A stretch of DNA of 5,776 nucleotides. Source: JBGOUJ01 sp041477005 (GTDB lineage Bacteria > Acidobacteriota > Terriglobia > Bryobacterales > JACQDG01). The stretch covers positions 1 through 5,776 of the forward strand of contig JBGOUJ010000509.1 of the NCBI GenBank assembly GCA_041477005.1. Direction: 5' to 3'. The position numbers were made by a program, and so were the translations under genes. This document shows positions 1-5,474 of the stretch, piece by piece. The notes beneath the pieces are model-generated. The model did no database searches. It saw nothing but the letters and a program-made list of their open reading frames with translations, and was not told the origin of the DNA. The first letter of the stretch is position 1; the number at the start of each line of letters is the position of its first letter.

Positions 1-2798
1 ACCGAGTTACCGCGGTCGGCGCGGCGGTTGCGGATGTCCTGGGGCGTGCCGGTGCCGCCGCCGAACTCCGTGGCCACGTCGTCGATGGCGTGCGACCAGG
101 TATAGCCGAACAGTAGATTCACGCCGTGGCTCATGCGTTTCTCGACGGAAAGCTGGCCCGAGAAATAGTTCGACAAGCCGTCGGAAACGGCGTAGCTGAT
201 GCCGGCCAAACCGGGCCGCACGCCGAAGAAAGCCCGCCGCGGATTCACCGCTCCGGGTCCGGGGAGCGGCTGGTTCAGGTCAATGGTAGTGCCCAGCCGG
301 CGGCCCAGGTTGCCGACCAGCGACCCCTTCACGATCAACTGCATGGACGTGATCTCGTGCTGGACGCCGATGTTGAACTGCTGCGCATAGGAGCTGGTGA
401 AACCTGGGAATACCCCGATGACGCCGCCGGAAGGATTCTTCGCGGAAGCGAGGTCCACCACCGGCGGGGCCGGGAACCCGTCGCTGACCCGGCTGCCGAT
501 CTGGGTGTCGGGGTTGGTCACGCTATAGATGGGACCGAAGGGCACATGGCGCTGCAGGCGCAGGTAAACGCCTCCGTTGCCGCTGGGGTTGTAGAACAGG
601 CCGAAGCCGCCGCGGAGGACGGTGCGGTTGGTGAGCTGGTAAGCGAAGCCGAACCGCGGCGCATAGTCGCGCAGATCGCGCTTGATGCCGACCCGCGGAT
701 CCACGCCATCCTGGCCGGCGACTTTGACGGTGGCGGTGCCCACGTCGAAGTTGGCAATCCGGTTGGCCACCTCGGTGAAAGGACTGTAGTAATCCCAGCG
801 GAGCCCGAGATTGAGAGTCAGACGCCGGTTGACCCGCCAGTCGTCAGCGACGTAGACGCCGGTTTCAATGCCGCGCACTCCCACCCAGGCGAGCGTGAAG
901 TCCTGCTCGATGAGGGAAGCGTAGCCGAGCAGGAAACTGGCCAGCTCGTTGCCGGTGCTCGATCCGCTGCCGATGTCGGTGGTAAACCCGCGGCCGAAGT
1001 TGAAGCGGCCGTTGCCGCGGTTGGTCTGGTACTCGGTGATCTGGCGCCGGCGGACGTCGCCGCCGAACTTCAGGGTGTGGGTGCCGCGGGTCCAGGTGGC
1101 GTTATCGATGTACTGGAACGTGTTGCTGCGGCGGAAGATGGGCAGCGAGCGCGAGTGGCCGACGCCTGCGTAGGTGCCCAGATTGAAGATCGGCAGCAGG
1201 GTGTGGAGCGGGTGGGCGTTGGCGTTGGGGATGCCGACCAGGTTTCCCAGATTCGGGCCGCCCGGAGCGAAACCCTCCCCGGTATAGTCGAGGACGAAGC
1301 GGTTGAAGCCGATCCGGAAATCGTTGACCAGAGTGGGAGTAATCACCTTGGTGTAGCTGATGACGGCGTGCTGCACCGGATTGAACGCCGGGCCCGCGAA
1401 CGAATCTTCATTGCCCACGCCAATTGGATTGGGCAGTCCCTCGATGGGGGCGGCGGGGAAGGTGTAGGGCGCAGTGGTTGTGGTGTGCTGGATGGACCAG
1501 CGGGCGAACACGTTGTCGTTGGGGGTGAACTGGTGGTCGACGCGCACGTCGCCTTGGTCCCAGTTCTGAGTCAGGCTCAGGTTGGAGAGGTAGTTGTTGA
1601 TGAGGCCGCTGCTGGTGGGTAGCGGGAAGGCTTGCATCAGGCGAGCGGTGGGGACGTCCCACCGGCTGCGCGGGATCACGTTGCCGGGGAACTGCGTGCG
1701 GCGGATACCGGTGGCGCTCGTGGGGTCGGCCGCCTGGGTCAGAGGGTCGTAGATCCGCTGCTCGTCGCTGAAATCGCCGTTGCGGATCTTGGCCGTGGCC
1801 ACGGAGCGGACGGAGCTTTGCAGTTGATTTCGCCGGTAACCCTCCCAATCGACGAAAAAGAACGTCTTGTTGCGGCCGTTGTAGACCTTGGGCAGATAGA
1901 CCGGGCCGCCCAGGGAGAACCCGTATTGGTTGAACCGGAACGACGGGAAGGGAGTTCCTTTGACGTTGAAGAAGCTGCGAGCGTCCATCGCCGAGTTGCG
2001 GAGAAACTCGAAGGCGCTGCCGTGGATGGCGTTGGTGCCGGACTTGGTGACCACGTCGACAACGGCGCCCGAGTTGCGCCCCACGTCGGCGCTGAACAGG
2101 TTGGTCTGCACCTTGAACTCACGAATCGATTCGATGGACGGCCGGATAACAATCAACTGAATGAGGCGCTCATTGTTGTCCACGCCGTCATAGAGGAAGT
2201 TATTGGAGCCTTCGCGGTTGCCGTTGGAAAAGATCTCGGTGCCGGGGCGGCGATCGTCCGGCCGGGTTCCGCTCTGGATGGTTCCGGACACGGAGAATCC
2301 CGTCCCGTTTACCCCCGGCGTGAGGATGGCGAGCTGCACGAAATTGCGGCCGTTCAAGGGAAGCTCGCTGACGAACTGCTCGTTGATGACATTACCGACT
2401 GCCGACGACTGGCTCTCCAGAAGCGGGGTGGAGGCGGTCACCTCGACCAATTCGGTGACTTGGCCGACCTGCAAGGCAAGATCCACACGGGCGCGCTGGT
2501 TGACCTGGAGGCTAATGCCACTTTGAATTAGCTTGCGGAAACCCGACGCCTCCGCCGAGAGGCTGTAGCTGCCCGGCGGAAGCAGGGTCATACTGTAAGC
2601 GCCGCCGGAGTCGGTAGAGGCTTCGCGAGAGAAGCCGGTGTCGGGATTGACAAGAGTAAGTTTGGCGCCAGCTACGACGCCGCCGCTGGAGTCGGTGACA
2701 GTGCCCACGAGCTCCGCAGTGGTGACCTGTGCCGCGGCTGGAGCGGCGATCACCAGGCACACCAATACCCACAGCGTGAGATCTCTTCTGGTAAACAT
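1..2798 (-). CDS. TonB-dependent receptor, Oar-like, with N-terminal carboxypeptidase-regulatory-like domain (C-terminus cut by window edge)
   Basis: This is an outer-membrane beta-barrel receptor that imports large substrates using energy from TonB/ExbBD. The ATG at 2798-2796 opens 932 codons read by hand with no stop, and the frame continues past base 1. Residues 1-24 are a signal peptide (MFTRRDL, hydrophobic core, then APAAAQ). Residues about 25-112 form a carboxypeptidase-regulatory-like domain (LVGTVTDSSGGVVAGAKLTL, then GGAYSMTLLPPGSYSL). A TonB-box-like VTELVEVTA follows near 114-122, then the plug with LPLNGRNF (147-153) and FLYDGVDNNE (201-210). Barrel landmarks are NQYGFSLGGPV, NGRNKTFFFVDWEGYR, LKFGGDVRR (near 577), NLGLRWDYY (near 666), YAPRFGFAY (near 719) and FGYTWSHAIDD (near 897). 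Family members usually have about 1,050-1,200 residues, so perhaps 100-250 are missing at the left. A GGGGAG ribosome-binding site supports the start. LysR regulator 1 lies 149 bases upstream on the same strand. The family is clear; the substrate cannot be read. Confidence 0.93.
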   Translation of the reverse strand, partial: MFTRRDLTLWVLVCLVIAAPAAAQVTTAELVGTVTDSSGGVVAGAKLTLVNPDTGFSREASTDSGGAYSMTLLPPGSYSLSAEASGFRKLIQSGISLQVNQRARVDLALQVGQVTELVEVTASTPLLESQSSAVGNVINEQFVSELPLNGRNFVQLAILTPGVNGTGFSVSGTIQSGTRPDDRRPGTEIFSNGNREGSNNFLYDGVDNNERLIQLIVIRPSIESIREFKVQTNLFSADVGRNSGAVVDVVTKSGTNAIHGSAFEFLRNSAMDARSFFNVKGTPFPSFRFNQYGFSLGGPVYLPKVYNGRNKTFFFVDWEGYRRNQLQSSVRSVATAKIRNGDFSDEQRIYDPLTQAADPTSATGIRRTQFPGNVIPRSRWDVPTARLMQAFPLPTSSGLINNYLSNLSLTQNWDQGDVRVDHQFTPNDNVFARWSIQHTTTTAPYTFPAAPIEGLPNPIGVGNEDSFAGPAFNPVQHAVISYTKVITPTLVNDFRIGFNRFVLDYTGEGFAPGGPNLGNLVGIPNANAHPLHTLLPIFNLGTYAGVGHSRSLPIFRRSNTFQYIDNATWTRGTHTLKFGGDVRRRQITEYQTNRGNGRFNFGRGFTTDIGSGSSTGNELASFLLGYASLIEQDFTLAWVGVRGIETGVYVADDWRVNRRLTLNLGLRWDYYSPFTEVANRIANFDVGTATVKVAGQDGVDPRVGIKRDLRDYAPRFGFAYQLTNRTVLRGGFGLFYNPSGNGGVYLRLQRHVPFGPIYSVTNPDTQIGSRVSDGFPAPPVVDLASAKNPSGGVIGVFPGFTSSYAQQFNIGVQHEITSMQLIVKGSLVGNLGRRLGTTIDLNQPLPGPGAVNPRRAFFGVRPGLAGISYAVSDGLSNYFSGQLSVEKRMSHGVNLLFGYTWSHAIDDVATEFGGGTGTPQDIRNRRADRGNS

Positions 2799-2806
2799 CG
2801 GTTTCA

Positions 2807-2812
2807 CTCCCC
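2807..2812 (-). promoter_or_regulatory. Ribosome-binding site of the TonB-dependent receptor
   Basis: The minus strand reads GGGGAG, and the GGAG core is separated from the ATG at 2798 by 8 bases (tgaaaccg). This is a canonical Shine-Dalgarno sequence and spacing. It fixes the start codon, which is also where the signal peptide begins. Confidence 0.75.
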
Positions 2813-2834
2813 AAAAAGCGAAATACGATACGGG

Positions 2835-2843
2835 ATGATTCTA
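2835..2843 (-). promoter_or_regulatory. TAGAATCAT box upstream of the receptor (candidate -10)
   Basis: The minus strand reads TAGAATCAT, 36 bases before the receptor ATG. TAGAAT matches the -10 consensus at five of six positions and sits at a plausible distance from the start. No good -35 hexamer lies 16-18 bases further upstream. The same nine bases recur upstream of LysR regulator 1 at 3862-3870, so this could be a shared -10 element or part of a shared binding site. Promoter function is inferred. Confidence 0.35.
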
Positions 2844-2883
2844 GCACGACAGGATGCTGCGTGGCCTTTTTCCCTTTTCCCCA

Positions 2884-2935
2884 CCCTCGCGCGGTGGGCG
2901 ATGGCGGCGGGCGATGGCCTGCGGGTGTGCGAGGG
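2884..2935. repeat. Small repeats in the gap between regulator 1 and the receptor
   Basis: This GC-rich stretch follows the end of LysR regulator 1 on the minus strand. It contains a 10-bp direct repeat (gggcgatggc at 2896-2905 and 2909-2918), a 7-bp inverted repeat (ccctcgc 2884-2890 with gcgaggg 2929-2935) and a short hairpin (cccacc with ggtggg around 2880-2898). No T-tract follows any stem in the regulator's reading direction, so it is not a clear intrinsic terminator, although it might act as a weak structural one. Confidence 0.4.
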
Positions 2936-2947
2936 GGATGTCCCGTT

Positions 2948-3835
2948 TTACAGCCGATTAAAGTGCTTTTTGGCAATGTCGATGAAGGCCTGCGTGGAGC
3001 GCGAGAGATAGCGGTCGGTGCGATAGGCCAAGCCGAGCTGGCGCTCGAGCCGCGGCTCGGAGAGCGGGATCAGACGCAGCGTCCCGGCCTTGACCTCGGC
3101 CGCGGCGTAACTGGGGCTGAGCAGCGAGATCCCCAGGCCGATGGCCACGAATCGCTTGATCGTCTCCACCCCCGAAAGCTCCATGGTCACGTGGACCGGC
3201 GTGCGGCTGGCGGCAAACATCTCGTCCAGCATCTGTCGCGTGCGGCTGGCGCGGGGGAAGATCCACGGGTAGCGGGCGATCTCCTCGACCGTGACGCTCG
3301 ACTGTGAAGCCAGGGGGTGGCCGGCGGGCACCGCCACGTCCACCGGCTCGCGGAACAACGGAATGGTCTCGATCTCGCGAACATCCACCGGAAGGCTCAC
3401 GAAGCCGAGGTCGACCGAATCCTGCTGCAGCTTCTGCACGATCTTGGTGGTGAAGTTGCGATAGACGGTGATCTTCACCTCGGAATGTTTCTTCTTGAAC
3501 GTCGCAAAGACTTTGGGTAGCAGATAAAGGCAGCTCGCTTCGGTGGCGCCCAGATTGAGGTGGCCGGCGGGCGCCGGCATCAGGTCGCGCAGGGCGTCGA
3601 AGGCCTCTTTCTGCACGTTGAGGATCTTGCCGGCGTGATCGAGCAGCAGGATGCCGGGCTGGGTGAGGAAGACCCTCTTGCCGATCCGGTCGAACAGCCG
3701 CACGCCGAACTGTTCTTCGAGTTGGCGAATCTGGGTGCTGATGGCGGGCTGGGTCAGCCCCAGCTTGCCGGCGGCGCGCGAGAAATTCTTCAGGCGGGCG
3801 ACCTCAACGAAGCTGCGGAGATGATCAAAATCCAT
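2948..3835 (-). CDS. LysR-type transcriptional regulator 1
   Basis: This is a cytoplasmic DNA-binding regulator of 295 residues, a normal full length for the family. Residues 1-60 are the winged helix-turn-helix (MDFDHLRSFVEVA, FSRAAGKLGLTQPAISTQIR, LEEQFGVRLFDR, FLTQPG). A linker helix runs to about 88, and the effector-binding domain follows from about 91 (HLNLGATEASCLYLLPKVF). Its typical C-lobe motif is VETIKRFVAIGLGISLLS at 223-240. The effector is not identifiable; the effector domain looks broadly CysL/CbbR-like. The ATG at 3835 is supported by the start shared with regulator 2 (MDF, then FVEVA). The Shine-Dalgarno is weak (CAGG, 7 bases before the ATG). The gene lies upstream of the receptor in the same direction and points away from its paralogue. 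Control of itself, the receptor or regulator 2 is plausible because LysR proteins usually act on adjacent divergent promoters. Confidence 0.95.
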   Translation of the reverse strand: MDFDHLRSFVEVARLKNFSRAAGKLGLTQPAISTQIRQLEEQFGVRLFDRIGKRVFLTQPGILLLDHAGKILNVQKEAFDALRDLMPAPAGHLNLGATEASCLYLLPKVFATFKKKHSEVKITVYRNFTTKIVQKLQQDSVDLGFVSLPVDVREIETIPLFREPVDVAVPAGHPLASQSSVTVEEIARYPWIFPRASRTRQMLDEMFAASRTPVHVTMELSGVETIKRFVAIGLGISLLSPSYAAAEVKAGTLRLIPLSEPRLERQLGLAYRTDRYLSRSTQAFIDIAKKHFNRL

Positions 3836-3861
3836 GGCAACGCCTGCCTAAGTGTGGAACA

Positions 3862-3870
3862 ATGATTCTA
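3862..3870 (-). promoter_or_regulatory. Second TAGAATCAT box, upstream of LysR regulator 1
   Basis: The minus strand reads TAGAATCAT 26 bases before the ATG of regulator 1, identical to the box ahead of the receptor. TAGAAT could be a proximal -10, but no convincing -35 lies upstream, and a better promoter candidate exists at 3969-3997. A shared regulatory site is the alternative reading. Confidence 0.3.
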
Positions 3871-3898
3871 AGTCTTCAGCCGTCCCTGGAACGCTACT

Positions 3899-3932
3899 GC
3901 GGCGGGCGCCGGCAGGCAGGAGGGCGCGCCGC
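3899..3932 (-). other. GC-rich hairpin in the presumed leader of LysR regulator 1
   Basis: gcggcgggcgcc (3899-3910) pairs with ggcgcgccgc (3923-3932). This gives a 10-bp, nearly all G:C stem with a 2-base bulge and a 12-base loop (ggcaggcaggag). If transcription starts from the promoter at 3969-3997, this structure lies in the 5' untranslated RNA, about 63 bases before the start codon. No T-tract follows on either strand, so it is not an intrinsic terminator. A role in mRNA stability or leader control is possible but unproven. Confidence 0.4.
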
Positions 3933-3961
3933 TTTCCGAGGGTTGCGGCTGAGCACTTACG

Positions 3962-4009
3962 ATCTCTCAGTATAGGCACGGCTGCGACGCTGTGCAATCG
4001 TTGAGAGGT
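3962..4009. promoter_or_regulatory. Nested dyad, candidate operator between the two LysR genes
   Basis: Two inverted repeats share exactly one centre, between 3985 and 3986. The outer pair is CTCTCA (3964-3969) with TGAGAG (4002-4007), plus a further A/T pair at 3962/4009. The inner pair is GCACGGC (3976-3982) with GCTGTGC (3989-3995), six of seven paired. The 48-bp span and central position suit a multimeric regulator; LysR tetramers protect roughly 50-60 bp. I did not find a clean T-N11-A LysR box inside it. The symmetry is visible; binding by either LysR protein is inferred. Confidence 0.5.
3969..3997 (-). promoter_or_regulatory. Candidate sigma70-type promoter reading toward LysR regulator 1
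   Basis: On the minus strand, TTGCAC (3997-3992) is followed after exactly 17 bases by TATACT (3974-3969), which matches the -10 consensus at five of six positions. This is the best promoter-like arrangement in the 343-base intergenic region. It implies a leader of roughly 125-130 bases. The inner arms of the dyad at 3976-3995 fall between and over the two boxes, so a bound protein would block or tune it. Confidence 0.5.
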
Positions 4010-4037
4010 AACCGCTCCCCTGGAAGATGAGGAGAAA

Positions 4038-4154
4038 ATGCCGGTCTCACGCCAAGACGCCAAGTACGCCGGGAGAAACTTCCTTGTCTGCTTTGGGTTC
4101 CTGGCGTCTTTGCGCGAAATCTTCCGGCCGGCTCGATTGCTTCACACGGTCTAG
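4038..4154 (+). CDS. Possible 38-codon leader ORF ahead of LysR regulator 2
   Basis: The ATG at 4038 is preceded by GAGGAG (4029-4034), a far better Shine-Dalgarno sequence than regulator 2 has. The ORF ends at TAG 4152-4154, in the same frame as regulator 2 and 24 bases before its ATG. The predicted peptide begins MPVSRQDAKYAG and later contains FLASLREIF. Most of it is simply a reading of the inverted-repeat element at 4047-4117, so this may be chance coding within a repeat that landed behind a ribosome-binding site. If translated, it could influence regulator 2 by translational coupling. There is no evidence of a function for the peptide itself. Confidence 0.2.
   Translation: MPVSRQDAKYAGRNFLVCFGFLASLREIFRPARLLHTV
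4047..4117. repeat. Long imperfect inverted repeat, probable dispersed intergenic element
   Basis: The left arm is tcacgccaagacgccaagt (4047-4065). The right arm is 4099-4117, core ggcgtctttgcgcga. The arms match at 15 of 19 positions when one is reverse-complemented, around a loop of about 33 bases. Alternating gccaagacgcc / ggcgtcttt arms recur, as I recall, in intergenic DNA of many environmental bacteria, where accidental translation gives SRQDAK... and ...LREIF peptides. The same peptides appear here. It lies in the presumed leader of regulator 2 and ends 61 bases before its start. Membership of a repeat family is from memory and untested here. Confidence 0.6.
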
Positions 4155-4178
4155 CCGAGTGGTTCCCGAAGATCCGGA

Positions 4179-5099
4179 ATGGACTTCGAACAGATCGCGA
4201 CCTTCGTAGAAGTGGCGCACGCGGGGAGTTTCTCGCACGCCGCCCAGCGGCTCTACCGGACGCAGCCGGCCGTCTCGACCCAGGTGAGGCTGCTCGAGAA
4301 GCAGTGCGGCCAGCCGCTGTTTGTGCGCCACGCCCGGCAGGTGGAGCTGACCGTGGCGGGCAGGATTCTGCTGCGCTACGGCGAGCGGCTGCGCGAGCTG
4401 CGGGCGGCGGCGCGAGCCGAGCTGGAAGCGATGCGCCTGCACCCCAAGGGGAGCGTGGCGCTCGCCGCTAACGAGGCCACCGTGCTCTACGTGCTGCCGG
4501 TGATGATCCTGCAATTCAAGCGGGAGTACCCGGACGTGCGGCTGGAGATCACGCGCAACTTTTCCCGAAAGATTATCGAGAAGGTGCTGGAAAACGCCGT
4601 CGATTTCGGGGTGGTCACGCTGCCCTTCAAGCATGCCCACCTGCACGTGCTGCCGATTCACCGGGACGAGATGGCGGTGCTCGCCCCGCCCGATCACCCG
4701 CTGGCCCGCCGGGCGGCCGTGCCGCTCGAAGAGGTGATCGAATACCCGCTGCTTTACCCCAAGACCGGCCAGACCCGGCTGCAGCTCGACCGTCACCTGC
4801 GCCGATTCGGCGACCGCCTGAAGATCTCGATGGAGCTGGCCAGCGTGGAGACGATCAAGAAGTTTGTGGCCACCGGAATGGGCGTGACGCTGATGAGCGC
4901 GACCTTTGCCAGTGCCGAGCAGGAAGCCGGCACGCTGCGGGTGATCCCGCTGGAAGGCGAGAAGATCTACCGGGAGCTCGGCCTGATCTATCACCGCCAG
5001 AAATACATATGCCCGGTGGCGGAAGCGTTCCTGTCGACGGTGCGCCATTACTTCGGCGAAGCCATCAGCCGTCTGGGGGCGGCGCCGCGCTCGGGGTAG
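4179..5099 (+). CDS. LysR-type transcriptional regulator 2, paralogue of regulator 1
   Basis: This 306-residue regulator has the same two-domain plan. The helix-turn-helix domain covers residues 1-60 (MDFEQIATFVEVA, FSHAAQRLYRTQPAVSTQVR, PLFVR). The effector domain starts near 91 (SVALAANEATVLYVLPVMI) and carries VETIKKFVATGMGVTLMS at 223-240. It aligns with regulator 1 without a gap over 295 residues, 114 of them identical, and has 11 extra C-terminal residues. The best-conserved blocks are the DNA-recognition helix, the VETIK block and GTLR-IPL. ATG 4179 is the only possible start: an in-frame TAG lies at 4152-4154 with no other start codon between. There is no clear Shine-Dalgarno sequence. 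The gene diverges from regulator 1 and overlaps the 120-residue gene on the opposite strand by 35 bases at its 3' end. The effector and target genes are unknown. Confidence 0.95.
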   Translation: MDFEQIATFVEVAHAGSFSHAAQRLYRTQPAVSTQVRLLEKQCGQPLFVRHARQVELTVAGRILLRYGERLRELRAAARAELEAMRLHPKGSVALAANEATVLYVLPVMILQFKREYPDVRLEITRNFSRKIIEKVLENAVDFGVVTLPFKHAHLHVLPIHRDEMAVLAPPDHPLARRAAVPLEEVIEYPLLYPKTGQTRLQLDRHLRRFGDRLKISMELASVETIKKFVATGMGVTLMSATFASAEQEAGTLRVIPLEGEKIYRELGLIYHRQKYICPVAEAFLSTVRHYFGEAISRLGAAPRSG

Positions 5100-5427
5100 C
5101 GACGGGCGGCGCCTCGACGGGCGGGGCTTCGAGGGGCTGCGAGGGCGGCGGCTCGGGCACAAACCACTGCGCCTCTTCAAAGCCGACGTACCGGCAGAGG
5201 AGCAGGGCGCCGGCGTCGGTTTCGAGAGCGTCGCCGACCTCGATCGGGCGCCGCTCGCCGCCGGCCTCGCGCATCTGCTTCCAGGCCGCGTAGGGGCTGG
5301 AGGCCTCGATCTCGCCCTCCGGCTGGTAGTCCTTCATCTTGAGCTTGGGGGGAACCGCAGCCGGCGGCGCGTGGCGAAAGTGCTGGCGTTGCGATTCCCT
5401 GAGATAGTAGATGCGATACCGGGGCAT
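5065..5427 (-). CDS. Conserved-looking 120-residue protein of unknown function
   Basis: I do not recognise a named family. The protein begins MPRYRIYYLRESQRQHFRHAPP, is basic at the N-terminus, and has a compact middle (KDYQPEGEIEASSPYAAWKQ, then VGDALETDAGALLLCRYVGFEEAQWFVPE, about 64-92). It ends in a Pro/Ala-rich tail of about 28 residues with an EAPPV repeat. No signal peptide or membrane segment is seen, so it is probably a small cytoplasmic protein. The ATG at 5427 is preferred because the alternative upstream start is a TTG at 5445; a GAGG lies 12 bases before the ATG, which is rather far. The regular core, sensible composition and position between two divergent neighbours argue that it is real. 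It diverges from the lyase-like gene across only 47 bases and overlaps regulator 2 tail to tail. From memory, similar short proteins occur in Acidobacteria. Confidence 0.72.
   Translation of the reverse strand: MPRYRIYYLRESQRQHFRHAPPAAVPPKLKMKDYQPEGEIEASSPYAAWKQMREAGGERRPIEVGDALETDAGALLLCRYVGFEEAQWFVPEPPPSQPLEAPPVEAPPVATPSAAPPPDG
5100..5129. repeat. 15-bp tandem duplication in the 3' end of the small protein gene
   Basis: The plus strand has two adjacent 15-base units (5100-5114 and 5115-5129, cgacgggcgg followed by cgcct or ggctt), identical at 13 positions. On the coding (minus) strand they encode the repeated APPV segment of the Pro-rich tail. The repeat begins directly after the stop codon of LysR regulator 2. 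Confidence 0.6.
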
Positions 5428-5474
5428 AAAGCTATTTTGCCTCAAAACATTTCCGATGTGAATGGTTTTTTAGC

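Noticed and set aside
126..2531. Long plus-strand open frames (498 codons at 126-1622 and 299 codons at 1632-2531).
   Set aside because: They lie antisense to the TonB receptor. Their predicted products are Ala/Gly/Val/Glu-rich with no domain, which is typical of open frames opposite GC-rich coding DNA, whereas the minus-strand frame gives clear receptor motifs throughout.
2878..2900. Hairpin cccacc-ctcgcgc-ggtggg as an intrinsic terminator for LysR regulator 1.
   Set aside because: In the direction of transcription (minus) the stem is followed by a purine-rich gaaaaggg tract, not a T-tract. The T-rich run lies on the wrong side.
2861..3865. Plus-strand frames of 148, 67 and 101 codons across LysR regulator 1.
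   Set aside because: All are antisense to a well-supported LysR gene, have low-complexity composition, and show no family motif.
4153..4178. tRNA-like string agccgagtggttcccgaagatcc just before regulator 2, resembling a D-arm.
   Set aside because: No acceptor stem, anticodon arm or T-arm can be folded around it, and the LysR start codon follows within a few bases.
4047..5180. A 377-codon minus-strand open frame opposite LysR regulator 2.
   Set aside because: The product is Arg/His/Gln-rich without recognisable motifs, and the plus-strand LysR reading is unmistakable, so this is a shadow frame.
5447..5459. Short palindrome ACAT-ttccg-ATGT in the divergent promoter region of the small protein and lyase-like genes.
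   Set aside because: Four-base arms are expected by chance, and nothing else ties it to regulation.
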